Positions 35,679 to 49,100 are shown, numbered from the stretch's first letter. The stretch is DNA of 64,000 nt from Cichorium intybus (GCA_023525715.1 CM042017.1:74975666-75039665), one strand, 5' to 3'. Numbers and translations are program-made. The notes: generated by a model not told the origin, from the sequence alone.

Positions 35679-36273
35679 GTTACTCACTTTAAATAAAAAC
35701 TTAACTTTATTTAAAATTTAAATTTATTTGATTTTTAAAATGAGAAAATGACAAATAATTTTTTCGCAAAAGGTTTTATATTGAAATTGCTAAAAATCAT
35801 GATTTTTTTTTTAAATAGTCATCTAAATCGCACAGTTGCGAATCCAGGATCCAAACTTACGTGTGTCCAATTTAATTGAGGTGACAAAATATTTGAGTTA
35901 AAAATAGTTGGTTCTCGGATCTGGTTGACAATATATAACATAAAACAAATATCGTTTAATTTTAATACCAAAAAACAAATATAAAATTGTTTATAACGAA
36001 TAGTAGAAAACCCTAATGCCATGCCTGAAATGGATAAAAATCTTCACATGTCTAAACTAAATAAATTAACAAGCAAGTTTATGTCAAGAAAAATAAATAC
36101 ATTTGAAATTTATATAACAAAACTAAATAACCTCACAATCAAAATTTATTCTAACGTAGTTAATACACAAAAATCAAAAGTATTTTAATGTATTTATCTT
36201 AGTTTTTGGGAAATCAAATTTTTAACAAGAAAAAGATTCGTCGTCAAATTTCTACTTTCAATTTTCAAGACTC
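35679..36273. other. AT-rich spacer
   Basis: Non-coding, AT-rich. No gene, RNA or repeat border could be supported. Confidence 0.5.
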
Positions 36274-36492
36274 TAAGGCTGTTGGGAGTACCCCGTGATA
36301 GGGGCTCCGTGATGCCATCTCAGCCAGCCATCACGGCGTGCACACCGCCCCGTGTGTGCCGTGATGGCCGTGGTCGTGGTGTAGGGTGATGCGGTTCACG
36401 GTGTATCACGGCTATATTAAAAAAAATTAAACCAAAACAGCCGTTGAACGGCTATATTTTCAAAAAAAAAAAAATTTAAACCAAATTTTCAC

Positions 36493-36500
36493 CTATATAT
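36493..36500 (+). promoter_or_regulatory. TATA box of the Harbinger transposase
   Basis: 'ctatatatacata' stands about 60 bp before the ATG at 36559, followed by a CT-rich leader. Position and sequence fit a core promoter. Confidence 0.55.
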
Positions 36501-36558
36501 ACATACACCTCTCATCCTTAAACTCACACAATATCATATATACATATATACACACAAA

Positions 36559-37803
36559 ATGGAATTTTTTGAAGAATTCTATTCGGACGACGGCGAATTT
36601 ATCAACACGTTTTTTAATGTTGTTGCGCACGGTGCCGCCGAAAGGTCTTCAAACGTTAGACACACCAAAACCTCTATCAACCGAGATCGGCAAGCTGCAC
36701 ACAATCTTTTGGTACGTGACTATTTTGCCGATCCTCCTCTGTATGGTGACAAACATTTTAGACGTCGGTTTCGTTTACCTAGAGAGTTATTTTTACGTAT
36801 TAGCAACGCTTTAGAGGCGCGATATGATTATTTTAAGCAAAAACCCGATAGTAGAGGTAGAATGGGTTTTAGTTGTATACAAAAATGTTCGGCTGCACTT
36901 AGGTATTTAGCATTAGGCATAACAGCTGATGCTAGTGACGAGTATCTAAAATTGGCCGAGAGGACCGTAAGGGACACTGTGGATTGGTTTTGTGCATGTG
37001 TTATTGACGTGTTTGGCAAAGAATATTTGCGTAAACCTACAGCTCGTGATATTGAGAAGTTATATGCGGCACATGAAGCGAGACATGGTTTACCTGGTAT
37101 GCTTGGTAGCCTTGATTGTACCCATTGGTCGTGGGAAAAATGTCCAACTGCGTGGAAAGGACAATTTACCCGAGGCGACGTAGGTGAGCCAACTATGATA
37201 TTGGAAGCCGTTGCATCATTCGATTTGTGGATTTGGCATGCGTACTTTGGGGTAGTCGGGTCCAACAATGACCGAAATTTTCTTAATCAATCTCCAATTT
37301 TCAATGATATTTGGACCGGGCGAGCTCCTAGTATGTCATTCACAGTGAACGGACATCAATACAAACACGGCTACTATCTTTGTGATGGGATTTATCGAGA
37401 TTACGCGACATTTGTGAAGGCGTATGAGGTACCTCGAAGTGAAAAAGCAAAATTGTTTACACGAAGACAAGAATCGGCTAAGAAGGACATAGAAAGGGCA
37501 TTTGGGGTACTCAAACAAAAATGGCATGTGATCAAACATGCCTCACAAATCCATGACGACGGTAGGATGAAGACAATTATGTATGCGTGCATCATTATGC
37601 ATAATATGATTGTTGAATATAAAGGTAGAGCGATTTGCACATACGACGAGGCCGATGCGGTTAACACGGAAATGCAATTCATTCCCGGAACGACCGAATA
37701 CTTACAACAAGTACTCGATGTTCAAAATTCCGAAACTTGCCAATATCTCCGTGAAGATTTAGCCGAGCATGTTTATCAAAACAGATCGGATGATATCGAG
37801 TAG
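36559..37803 (+). CDS. Harbinger-type DDE transposase (plant transposon protein family)
   Basis: An intact 414-aa single-exon frame. The catalytic Asp/Asp/Glu are visible: D186 in GSLDCTHW, D238 in GSNNDRNF, and E312 in KKDIERAFGVLKQKW. The surrounding blocks (MIVEYKGR, HNMIVE, GHQYKHGYYLCDGIY) are typical of plant PIF/Harbinger transposases and their domesticated relatives such as ALP1. The N-terminal 60 residues are acidic and then basic. The enzyme would cut and rejoin DNA at the element's own ends. Its position inside TIRs and TAA duplications shows it is a transposon gene, not a domesticated one. No stop or frameshift is visible, so it may be recent or active. Start chosen as the first ATG after the TATA box. 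Confidence 0.95.
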   Translation: MEFFEEFYSDDGEFINTFFNVVAHGAAERSSNVRHTKTSINRDRQAAHNLLVRDYFADPPLYGDKHFRRRFRLPRELFLRISNALEARYDYFKQKPDSRGRMGFSCIQKCSAALRYLALGITADASDEYLKLAERTVRDTVDWFCACVIDVFGKEYLRKPTARDIEKLYAAHEARHGLPGMLGSLDCTHWSWEKCPTAWKGQFTRGDVGEPTMILEAVASFDLWIWHAYFGVVGSNNDRNFLNQSPIFNDIWTGRAPSMSFTVNGHQYKHGYYLCDGIYRDYATFVKAYEVPRSEKAKLFTRRQESAKKDIERAFGVLKQKWHVIKHASQIHDDGRMKTIMYACIIMHNMIVEYKGRAICTYDEADAVNTEMQFIPGTTEYLQQVLDVQNSETCQYLREDLAEHVYQNRSDDIE

Positions 37804-38126
37804 TTTTTTTTTTTTTAATTTCCATGTAATGTTGTTTTTTAAATTTCTATGTTATTTTTTTCATTTTTAAATTTCAATGTAATGTTTTTTAAATTAATGT
37901 AATTTTTATGTTTAATCTAATGTTTTTTAAATTAAAAATTAGGTTTTTATTTATTTTTGAATTTTTTTAAATTAAAAAAAATGATGTGGTGTGATGAAAA
38001 TGTGATGGGTATAAAGGGGGTAATGTGATGGAGTGTGATAGAATGTGATAAAGATAAAATCTGACGTGGCGCTGATGTGGCACCCATCACATTTGTGCAA
38101 TGTGATGGGTACTCCCAATGGTCTAA

Positions 38127-38640
38127 TTAAACTACTTCTCTAGTTACAATTAAACATGTATAGAAAAAAGAGTGTGTCGCGGCGAGAAAAGTGAACGAAG
38201 AAATGAATGAAATTATGAAACACATCAGCGCAGCAAAGCACCAGTTCCGACGAGCTTTTGCTGTATTGGACACCTGCAACATCAAAGGTCCCAGGGGGAG
38301 AACCAGTGGCAACGTAGCAGATCGATGAGTGAAGAGGGGAGAAGAAGCGAGAGAGGGGCCGAGTTCAAAGCCGACACTGATTGTTCCAAAAATAAGTATT
38401 AAAATTTTATTTTATAGGGTTTCTGATTTTATCACTGTTCTTTTTTCCCCTCCTGTAATATTATCTTATATTGTATTTCACAAATTTATAGAATCAAAAT
38501 TCAAATTCAATATATATTATCATATCTATTGAAAATATCTATTTTTATTGGCTTGGATTAATTTCTACATAGTTTTAGGGGTTCAAAATAAATTTGCAAA
38601 GGGTGTCCTTATGAAATTATAATATAGTTCTAAACAATTT
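38127..38640. other. non-coding spacer
   Basis: A more GC-rich patch at 38160-38390 (cgcagcaaagcaccagttcc...) has only short frames of 60-70 codons without domains. Nothing further is supported. Confidence 0.4.
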
Positions 38641-38706
38641 TCTAATGGAAGGGGTGTCCATGGACACCTATTGGTATCATGTAGCCTCGCCCTTGAAATC
38701 GCAGTC

Positions 38707-39200
38707 GGCTAAGTGTCATCTGCGATTTCGGTTTCCGTAATTGCAATTTCGTCTCCATTATATAAAACAATTCGAAATTGCCAATTTGGAAATCACTGAC
38801 GGCGATTTTCCCACCATAAAAATATGAAATCCTATTCAACAACTACGATTTCTTAAGTGTGAAATCTTATTCATTGACTACGATTTCTCAACTAAAAATA
38901 ATTAAACATAACTTTAAACAACAATAAAACAACAATAAAAGAATGTACATTTTTAGTTGTAAAATTTACATTATTGGAAATATGATTTGTTTAATATGCG
39001 CTTTTACAATTTTTAGGCTAAATATACAAATTTTGTATGCACAAAATCGTAATTGGGAAATCGCAGTTGTTGAAGAGGATTTCGCAGTTTATGGAAAGAA
39101 AATCGCGATTAGTGATTTCCATATTGGCAACTTCGAAATTTATTTTATACCGGAGATGAAATCGAAATTGTTGTAGCGAAATCGTAGATGTCAGTTAGCC
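38707..39200. mobile_element. foldback MITE (ATCGCAGTT type)
   Basis: The arm from 38707 (ggctaagtgtcatctgcgat) is the inverted match of the arm ending at 39200 (atcgtagatgtcagttagcc). Similarity extends more than 100 bp inward ('aatttcgtctcc', 'ttccgaatt'-like blocks) around an AT-rich centre. No gene. Confidence 0.8.
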
Positions 39201-39344
39201 CACCGTGAATTCGATAGCTATTTTGAAAAAAAAAACATAATATTTGCCTATTTTTAGATAAAAATGTTATGCTACTAGACTATTTTAGTAATTTTCTTTT
39301 TAACTTTCATGTTAATTTATTTTATAAAATTTTCTAAATTTTTT

Positions 39345-39368
39345 ATTTTATTATAAATTTGGTCTCGG

Positions 39369-39436
<68 letters not shown>

Positions 39437-39817
39437 TTGCAAATGGAGTTGTGAGGACTTTACACTATTCATTTGGGTTTGACTTTTTCCAGAACCAAAA
39501 GTACTAAATTCAAATAATGATATAATTGTTAATACATTTGATACAAAATCCAAATAAGCTTCTATTTGGAAATAACAATTTTGATTCTCTTTATAGCAAA
39601 CTTTTATATTTATATTTTTTCCTCAACTAATTTCGAATTAATTGTTTTCATCCCTATTTATCATAAAGTTATATTATTGGTATTTTGTAAGTTGCGATTC
39701 CGGTGCCTTATTATATTTTAAAGTTACATTTTTCTTCCCTTACATAATTTGTCTTTATAGTTTTCATTTTCCTAAATATTAATTATTGTTAATTTTTTAT
39801 TAATTGTTAAATTTGGT

Positions 39818-39889
<72 letters not shown>

Positions 39890-40255
39890 TTGCAAATGGA
39901 GTTGTGAGGACTGTTCGTTTGGGTTTGATTTTTTCGAGAACCAAAAGTACTAAATTCAGATAATGGTATAATTGTTAATACATTTTATAAAAAATCCAAA
40001 AAAGCTTTTATTTGGAAATAGCAATTTTGATTCTCTTTATAGAAAACTTTTATATTTATAATTTTCCCTTCAACTAATTTCGAATTAATTGTTTTCATCC
40101 CTATTTATTATAAAGTTATATTATTTGTATTTTGTAAGTTGCGATTTCGGTCCCTTATTATATTTTAAAGTTACATTTTTCGTCCCTTACATAATTTGTC
40201 TTTATAGTTTTCATTTTCCTTAATATTAATTATTATTAATTTTTTTTATTAATTG
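39345..40255. repeat. tandem duplication with two (TA)n arrays
   Basis: Two copies about 453 bp apart share 'attaatttgcaaatggagtt', 'gagaaccaaaagtactaaat' and 'cttacataatttgtctttat'. Each starts with a long (TA)n run (39371-39432 and 39824-39887). Confidence 0.9.
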
Positions 40256-40259
40256 TTAT

Positions 40260-40953
40260 TTATAGCATTGTACCAAAAATAATATATATACTTTCAAAAC
40301 TTATTTATGTCCGTCTCCTTCATACGTAATTATTAATAAAGAAACCTTTTTTTTATACTTTTACGGTTCATTTTGCAAAAGGTTATCTTGGGACCTCTAA
40401 TTTTTCAACACCCTGCTTATGTTCTTATTTCTTGAATATGATAAAAGATTAACAAATGTTTGAATGTAATTACAGTTGTTCTGTTGCTTGATTTTATATG
40501 ATCAAAATATGTTGGCTCAAGATCATCACCATAAAATTGTATAAATTTGTCGGGCTACGGTTTTTAATATATCGGGATTCTGCAGCATCGCGCGGACGGT
40601 TTAAACCCTAGTTTTATAGATTTATCCAACTTTCTAATAAAATTTGTTTTAATATTTTATAAATTTGTTTTAATATTTTTTACAATTTCATTTCTATATG
40701 CTTCTATCTTTTTTCACAACCTCGTTTTTACACTTTCTTTGTATACCTTTTAACTTTATTTTAATACACATTTTTACAAATTTTTGTCACATTACAATTG
40801 TATTGTATACTTTATATTTTATATATTTTTATAATTATGTTGTACTTTTTTACAATTAGCCTAATCATAATAAAGTATCTTATAATCAGAAATAAATTGG
40901 ACATCAAAGTCATAATAAAAAAAATATAACTAAAGCAAGTTCTGAAAACAACG
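40260..40953. other. AT-rich spacer
   Basis: No open frame above background, no repeat borders and no RNA gene seen. A 'ctagttttatagatttat' block near 40608 recalls LTR debris but cannot be assigned. Confidence 0.4.
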
Positions 40954-41189
40954 TAAAATTAAGAAAAATTTGCAAGAATGGTCATTGTGGTTTGTGATTT
41001 TATATGGATAAGGTCCCTAAATTTTCAAAATCATAAAAATAGTCCTTATAAGGAGGTTTATTTGTGGATTTGGTCCCTGTTCAAATTGAAATGTCCATTT
41101 TACATTTTTTTAAATTTTTTTCTTTTATTTATTTACATTTTTAATAATTAAAAAAATAAATAGAACACATCCAACTCTACCCTACCCCA

Positions 41190-41190
<1 letters not shown>

Positions 41191-41246
<56 letters not shown>
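41191..41246. repeat. (CT)n microsatellite
   Basis: About 27 CT units in the left foldback arm. The matching place in the right arm (61066-61084, gagagagaaaaag) has only a few. Confidence 0.95.
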
Positions 41247-41249
<3 letters not shown>

Positions 41250-41264
41250 CGGTCAAGAAAAGAA

Positions 41265-42040
41265 TGAAAGATTTTCTACAAACCATGAACTAAATAACCT
41301 AAGTTCACATGCAACCTATGAGGATCTATGTTTTCTACTATTGAACATATAACAAGCTCCTAGAGGCCAATAAAAAAAATCTAAAGATCAAAACAGAAAA
41401 ACCAACCTTAATTTCTTGGAAGCTGAGCAGCAAAAATATCCTGCCTCAAATGAAAGTCACACCCAAGCTAGGAGGAGAGAGGATCGAAAATTCCAGAGAG
41501 GACACAGAGAAAAATGGCGCAGACTTTAGGTGCCCAGGGACCCCTATTTATAGTTTCCAGATGACCAGTTTATAAGCCTTAGAGATAAACCTATTTGAAT
41601 TCAAATAAGATAAACCTTTTATCTTATAATTCAAACTCCTATTTATCTTTATTTATCAATTTTGAAATTAAGGATAATCACTTCCTTAATTTCGCCAACT
41701 ACTGGCCACTGTCACACTGCCACTTACTCAACTATTGAATAATTACAGTTTCAGTCCCTACATATTTAATTAATCAAATTAATCACCAAATTAAATCAAA
41801 TTAATTCCAAATTAATTTCTAATTAATTAATATAGTTTCTAATTAATATATTATCACTTTAATATATTAATAAACCATATATATAATTCTATTGATTTAT
41901 TAATCACATAATAAATCAATCTTTCTCTCTACCGAATTTTCTACCAAATCTCCAGCTATGAGGGCAACCCAAATAGACTATGCTACTATTAATTAGATAA
42001 ATACTAATTATTAGTCATGGCTTAGACACCTAATCCAACA
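41265..42040 (-). repeat. 3' LTR of copia-2
   Basis: Begins tgaaagattttctacaaacc and ends taatccaaca. Same length as its partner at 51436 and very similar by eye. Confidence 0.95.
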
Positions 42041-42053
42041 GTCTCCCACTTGG

Positions 42054-42877
42054 ATAAGTCTATGACTATAATTACCAATTTACCCTCTAATTAACCAGCA
42101 TCTTAAGCTTCCTAGAAACTACTGCGAAACTCTGACCTAGTCAGTTCTGTCCATAGATAAGTGATCAGATGATCCTCCGTCCAACAAGATATTTTCAGAC
42201 TCAAGACATGGATAAAATCAATCTGGTCTGATTCACTGTTCCTCGATTTCCGATTTGCATATGACTCTTAGACTACCAATTTAGTCCCGGTTGGCCAACC
42301 ATTTTAGTCAACTTCAAATTCATCGAGAGGCCTACAGATATCTGTTTCCCGTTAGGGTCAAGGGACGAATAAGCTTCGACTCATATACTTATGTCTTTTA
42401 CCAGACAAATTACTCACAACAACATGTTTTATAACACCGAGTTACCGATGCGTTTTCATATTATCAATGAATAACCGCCTAGTAAATCATAACTCATATA
42501 TCTTAGCTTAAAGATCAAAAGATATTATATTCTCAACATTGCTCATGATGTAATCCATGAAGCAATCCATTGAGGGTGGGTTTATCCAATACTCAAATCT
42601 CCATTTCCAAGTACTCATGAACGTTGCAACAATCTTATTGCAATGTCTAACTCCTTAGACAATCTACAACAAATTCATGACAGTCTTACTTCATACTTAC
42701 TCCCTAAGAGTATGAGTGACTGTGTATATTTGAATAATCCAATTCTTCAGGAAGTAAACATGCAAAATGAAACACAATGATAAAGTATTGACAAATGTAG
42801 TAAACCATTAATAAATATCCATTATTAAATCACAAAAGTCAAATACAATGCATTGTTACAAGTTTCTAATAACCTAT
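42054..42877 (-). other. 3' non-coding part of copia-2
   Basis: Region between RNase H and the polypurine tract. Aligns with 54046-54874 of copia-3. No gene. Confidence 0.7.
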
Positions 42878-45800
42878 CTAATTACAAAAACTTATATCAT
42901 CTCTTAATCTAATGCTCATAGCATGCTGATTATGCTTAATCCTACTCAGTGCCTTTCTCAAGGGATCTGCAGGATTATCTTCTGATGATACCCTCTTTAC
43001 AAGGAGGTGACCTTCTTCTACCCTATGTCTGATGTAGTGATACTTTCTGTCGATATGTCTGGACTTTCCATGGTCTCGCGGTTCCTTTGTCAAGGCGACC
43101 GCACCTTCGTTATCGTAGAACAGTTCCAAAGGCTCCTGAATACTCGGGACTACTCCAAGGTCACCGATAAAGTTCTTCAGCCAAGCCGCTTCCTTTGACG
43201 CTTCACTTGCTGCTATGTACTCTGATTCGTACGTAGAATCAGCTACCGTTTCTTGCTTGGAACTCTTCCAAGTTACCGCTCCCCCCATTCAAAAGGAATA
43301 CCCAGCCCGACTGAGACTGACCATTTTCTCTATCCGTCTGGAAGCTGGCATCTGTATATCCTTCAACTCTCAAGGTATCACTGCCACCAAGGACTAACAC
43401 CATGTTCTTTGTCCTTCGCAGATACTTGAGTATATTTTTGACAGCTATCCAATACGCCCTTCCAGGGTTTCCCTGGTACCGACTGACCATGGTTAAAGCA
43501 AAGGCCACGTCAGGGCGAGTACACGTCATAGCGTACATGATCGAACCTACAGCCGAAGCGTAAGGTACCCGACTCATGTCAGCTATTTCCTCGTCTGTAC
43601 TCGGGCTTTGAGTCTTACTCAACTTTGCATTACTCTGGATAGGTAGCTCTCCCTTCTTGGAATTTTCCATACTAAACCTTTTTAGTACCTTTTCCAAGTA
43701 TGTACCCTGACTAAGTCCAATTAGTCTCTTCTTCCTATCTCTCAATATTCTTATCCCGAGAATATAGGCAGCCTCTCCTAGGTCCTTCATGGCGAAACAT
43801 TTTCCAAGCCAAGCCTTGACATCTTGCAAGGTTGGAATATCGTTTCCCATGAGCAGTATGTCATCGACATACAGCACCAAAAAGGTGACTATACTCCCAC
43901 TAGCCTTGACATATACTCAGGACTCATCCTCGCTCCTAGAGAAGCCAAACTCTTTGACTTTCTCATGGAAACAAAGATTCCAGCTGCGAGAAGCTTGCTT
44001 CAATCCGTAGATTGATCTCTCAAGCTTACACACCTTATTAGGATACTTTGCATCGACAAAACCCTCTGGCTGATTCATGTAAACATCCTCAGTTAACTTC
44101 CCATTAAGGAAAGCGGTTTTGACGTCCATCTGCCAAATTTCATAGTCATGAAATGCAGCTATGGCCAGCATTATCCTAATAGACTTTATCTTGGCTATTG
44201 GTGAGAAGGTCTCGTCATAGTCAACCCCTGGGGTTTGAGTAAAGCCCTTCGCAACCAATCTTGCCTTGAAAGTGTGTACCTTTCGATCCATGTCGGTCTT
44301 CTTCTTGAAGATCCACTTGCACCCGACTGTCTTTCGACCCGGTACGTTGTCAACCAAGTTCCAAACTTGATTGTCATACATGGACTTGATCTCTCTATCC
44401 ATGGCCTCTTTCCACTTGGCAGACTCAGGGCCCGCCAGTGCTTCCTGGTAGTTAGCTGGTTCATCCAAATTTATCAGTGTCCTATCACTGACAAATGTGT
44501 CCCCATCCGAAGTTATATGGAACCCATAAAACTCGGGTGGCATGCTAACCCTACCGGAACGCCTAAGAGGTAAGGATACATCTGTCGGACCAACAGGAAC
44601 TTCTTCCTCATGTTGGTTGCTAGTTTCTCCTAAGATTGCGTCATCTGATGACTCTTGAATTTCCTCCAGATCAATGGTACTCCCACTGTCCTCTTTGAAT
44701 ATGAGCTCTCTCTCTCGAAAGGCCGCTCGTCTAGCTACAAAGACGACGTCCTCGCTTGGTCTGTAGAATAGATATCCAAATGACTGTTTGGGATAACCAA
44801 GGAAGAAACACCTTTCGCTTCTTTCTGTGAGTTTGTCTTGAGTCTCTCGTCTAACGAAAGCCTCACAACCCCAGACTTTGATATGTGCCAGAGATGGAAC
44901 TTTCCCCGTCCACATTTCATGAGGTGTTTTAGCAACCTTTTTGGTAGGGACAAGATTGAGGATATGGGCGGCAGTCTCTAAGGCATACCCCCAGAAGTGA
45001 ATGGGAAGTGAAGCTCGACTCATCATGGAACGAACCATGTCCAACAGGGTTCGGTTGTGCCTCTCCGCAACACCGTTCAACTGTGGTGTCCTGGGAGGTG
45101 TCAACTACGAAACTATTCTGCATTCCTTTAGATAGTCTAGGAACTCGATACTTAGATACTCTCTGCCTCTGTCGGACCTGAGCATCTTTATCTTCCTGCC
45201 TAATTGATTCTCTACCTCGTTCTTAAACTCTTTGAACTTTTCAAAGGTGTCTGACTTATTCTTGATTAAATAGATATAACCGTATCTACTAAAATCGTCA
45301 GTAAAGGTTACGTAGAACCGCGTGCCATCCTTTGTGGTTGATCTGAATGGACCACACACATCCGTGTGAATGATGTCCAGCAGACCCTCACCTCTTTAAA
45401 AAGACCCTTTGAAAGGTGATTTAGTCATCTTGCCCAACAGACAAGATTCGCATACATCATCCGACCTGAGGTCGAATGATTCCAACACTCCATCCTTTTG
45501 GAGTTGGGCGATGCGTTTCTTGCTGATGTGCCCGAGCCGACTATGCCACAGACATTCCTTTTCTACACCACTATTAGAATCAATATAATTTACACTATGT
45601 CCTAAATTGTCAACACATTCAACAGTTTCATAGACACCATCACAAGGATAAGCAGTAAAAATCAAAATACCATTTTTGAAAACAGAAATCGAACCAATTT
45701 TATTATCAAAAGAAAATTGAAATCATTGTCTGAACAATGCGTGAAATGAAATAATGTTTCTTGCCATTTCTGGCGAATAGCAACAATTAAATAACTCTAA

Positions 45801-46145
45801 GCTAACATCACAACTAAGCACTAAACTATAAACGCCGATCTTGGTAACAGGGGACGATCTCATATTGTCCATGATCAGGTTCAGTCTACCGTGCTCCACC
45901 TCCCTGCTTTCCTTTAGGCCCTGCAAATCAGAACAAATATGAAAACTACATCATGTATCAAGGACCCAAGAACTAGAAGATGGTGAGTTTTTAGAAGTAG
46001 TGTATATACCTGCTGTCGATGGCTTTACTTTCCCATCCTTGACATCCTGCAAGTATTTAGGGCAGCTTCTCTTCCAATGGCCCTTCTCTTTGCAATAAAA
46101 ACAGTTGGCTTCATCGGGGTTGGCTACACAAGGAATGTGGGAAGA
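42878..46145 (-). pseudogene. copia-2 pol remnant (PR, IN, RT, RNase H)
   Basis: Minus-strand order: end of the gag zinc knuckle; WVLDT followed by a TGA at 45951-45953; pre-integrase LWHSRLGHISKKRIAQLQKD; integrase with SDRGREYLS; linker; reverse transcriptase ('VLYVDDILLMGND', read from 43880); and RNase H ADSTYESEYIAASEA. Additional breaks are CAG to TAG in the integrase (about 45106), a shift after SDRG..., a stop before 43917 and a frameshift near 43260. The protease stop is shared with copia-3. Confidence 0.93.
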
Positions 46146-49100
46146 GTAATAAGTAAGAGAATGTGAATGTTTATATACAAAATGTATGCGACTTTAAAAG
46201 TCGTTTGAAAAAGGGAGTCAATCATAGAAAGCAATTGAAATGCTAATAGAGAAAGAATAAATATGAGATAGAGTGCTATCTAAGCACTGGTGCAAGAAAA
46301 AAAATATAAAGTATTAATATGAGAAGGGTATGTGGAGTATTCAAAAAGAAAAGAAAAGTGTACTTATAAAAGTTTTGTATAAAATATTGAAGAAATGAGA
46401 AAGACAGGTTTATACTAATATGTAATGAGTAAATGAGACCGAAATCTCATAAAAGAGGATGAAAGAAGTATTTAGAATGTTAGTATGTCGAAATATGAAA
46501 GTAATACAAGTAAAAGGTGATATGATATATGTAAAGAAAGTAGTACATGTAATGTACAAGAAATGATTAAGAGGTATGTGAAAATGTAAATTTATAATTG
46601 AGTTATTAATAAGTAAATATGATGAGAAAGTAGAAAGATTCAAGACATGTATGAATAGATACATATAGAATGCAGATTGGGAAATAATGACAATAATAAT
46701 CTGTTGTACATGTATGAAAGATAGCAGGGAGTGAAAAGAAGTATATAATATAAACGTCAAGAGTAGAGAGTAAATAAGTTGACAGAACTAATAGCTCAAC
46801 TTCAATAGTAAAACTGTACAAGTTTACAAGGTCAAATACTATGTATTATACATAGAAAGAAAGCTAATTATGCCTAGCTTTAAAAATAAAAAGTGGTACG
46901 TCGTTTCAACACTTTCGGAACGAGATATGCAGATTCTCGTGAAAGATATGCTGATTCGACAAATTCTGTCCCAATCAGAAAAGTAAGAATGTAAAGTGTA
47001 ACAAGAAGGAGGAAAATACATCCTTTAGAAATGGTAATGAGTCAATAGTGGGTAATAGAGATAAAGAAGAATAAACTGAAGTTTAAAAAGATTTAAAAAC
47101 AAATGTAAGAGAAATAAGATGTTGTAAAACTTATGTAAAGAAAAAGAGAATAGTGAAAATAAATAAGCAATATTAAGTGAAGATGAAAAGATTGCTTAAG
47201 TAAAATGTGAATTAAGGGACAAAATTTATACAAGGAAAAGATTTTGTGTATTTATGAATTTGTATAAATATGAAACATATATAGTTATGTTTGATGGTAT
47301 TTGGAATCTTTATAAGTAAAGAATGCTGTGAGTATAATCTCATATGTTTTCGTGAAGATATGAGAAGAATTATAAAGTAGATTGCTATTTATGATAAAAA
47401 GTATGGAAGTATGAAACTATTTTGTAAAATGAGTTTTACTAAGAGATTGTATATAAATGAAATGAGGTAGAAAGGAAAGTAACTAGAATGTAGAGTATGA
47501 AATATGAATGAATGACTAAATGGTTGAGAAAACAGATAAAATGACCGAAAGGGGTATTTTGGTCATTTAATAAAAGTAATGTATTTGTTCTTATAAGTAT
47601 TATGAATAGTATAAGGAAAAGAAAGTAAAATGACCAAAATGATATTTTGGTTAATTGGGAAGATATAAAGTTTTAAAGAGATTATGTTAATCCTCTATAA
47701 AGGATTGAAAGCAGGAACCGTTAAGAGCTGATTAAAGAATCAAAAGCAACCAAAGAAGGAAAGATTAAAAGATAAAATAATGAAGAATATGTTTATGTAT
47801 TGGTAAAAAGAAAGTATCTACTAGGAACCAACTTTGGCGGAGAACATTTGAAAAGGAAGGGGAAGTGATTTCCTTAATTTAGTAATTTTGCGATGATTCC
47901 GAGGACGGAATCCCAATAAGGGGGAGGTAGTTGTAACGACCCAAACTAATAATATAAATATGTAAAATAAGTTGTGTGTGATTTAAAGCTTTATGTGTAT
48001 TTTTATGAGAAATTAGATTTGTAAAGGGTAATTTGGTCATTTGACCAAATCCATAAATTATTATGAAATTATACTTTAGTCTTTTGGGACTAAAAATGTA
48101 AGAATTATGGTTTTATGTGGCCAAACCCAATGTTGGTGTCATAAGTCCAAGGAATGAAAGTTCAGGGACTAAAACTGTAAATATGGAAAATATAAAAATA
48201 AGAAAATATCTCATTAATCCTCATAAATTCAGAGTAGAGTTCTAGAGGTTACGGGAGAGAGCTTGAAGATCCGATTTCTGCAAACTTACAAGATCGAAGC
48301 AAGAATTGAAGTTTCAAAGGTTAGTAATCAAGGTTCTAACTTCAATTCTTGAGTTGGTTCTTCACGGGATGAACTGAAATCTCATTTTCAGTCATGATTC
48401 CAAGTGATTAACATGGTTCTTATGTTCTGCACATGATGGTGTGTTAAGAACATACCAATTAATCCAAGAGTTTTGTTGATTTCGTGGATTTGGGGATTCT
48501 TGGTTCAAGAACCCTAATTTCTACATTTTGGGATTTGGAATGATTTCATGGATTAAAACTTGTTATAAACTGAAGGTTTTAGTCATGGAATGATTCCATA
48601 AGTATTAAGTCAAGTATCAAGTTCTTAACAAGCCAAATCAAAAAGTTATAGTGTAAAAATCGGACTGCTACAGTGCAAAACCGAAGCAAGAAGAAGTTGC
48701 CCAGAAAGAGCACGGGTCGTGCTCATTTAGCACGAGTCGTGCTCCCCCTGCACTTCAAAGTAGGTTGTCATTTAATGCATGCACGAGTCGTGCTCCCTCA
48801 AGGCTTAATTTTGCACGAGTCGTGTGTTTAATCAGGGGCTTTTAAAGTTTGAAATTGATGCTAGACATGTCCAAATGACTTCAAACTTTAACTACAAGTC
48901 CATGATGGTTTGAAAAGTCATGGAAAATTATTAAACCGGGAATACGACCTCTCGAGGGTACTATAGCAGTGTACGTATTGAATACGACTCATATAAAGCT
49001 AAATATTCAAAAGTTATATTATTGTTATGACCAAGATAAAATTATAAGGACTCTAATGAGTTATAGAGTCAGTTAGCAGGAATGCTAATGTATAACATGT

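Larger units (their letters stand above)
36277..38123 (+). mobile_element. PIF/Harbinger DNA transposon, 1847 bp
   Basis: Terminal inverted repeats ggctgttgggagtaccc and gaccattgggagtaccc, with TAA target duplications at 36274-36276 and 38124-38126, fit PIF/Harbinger. Subterminal arrays of 'gtgatg' (left 36303-36420, right 37983-38107) look like transposase binding sites. It carries one gene only, the transposase. The Myb/SANT partner protein usually encoded by Harbinger elements is missing, so it would depend on another copy. Confidence 0.93.

Noticed and set aside
46410..47021. Minus-strand frames of 60-116 aa rich in Tyr/Phe/Ser/Thr
   Set aside because: Arise from AT- and purine-biased non-coding 3' sequence of a gypsy element.
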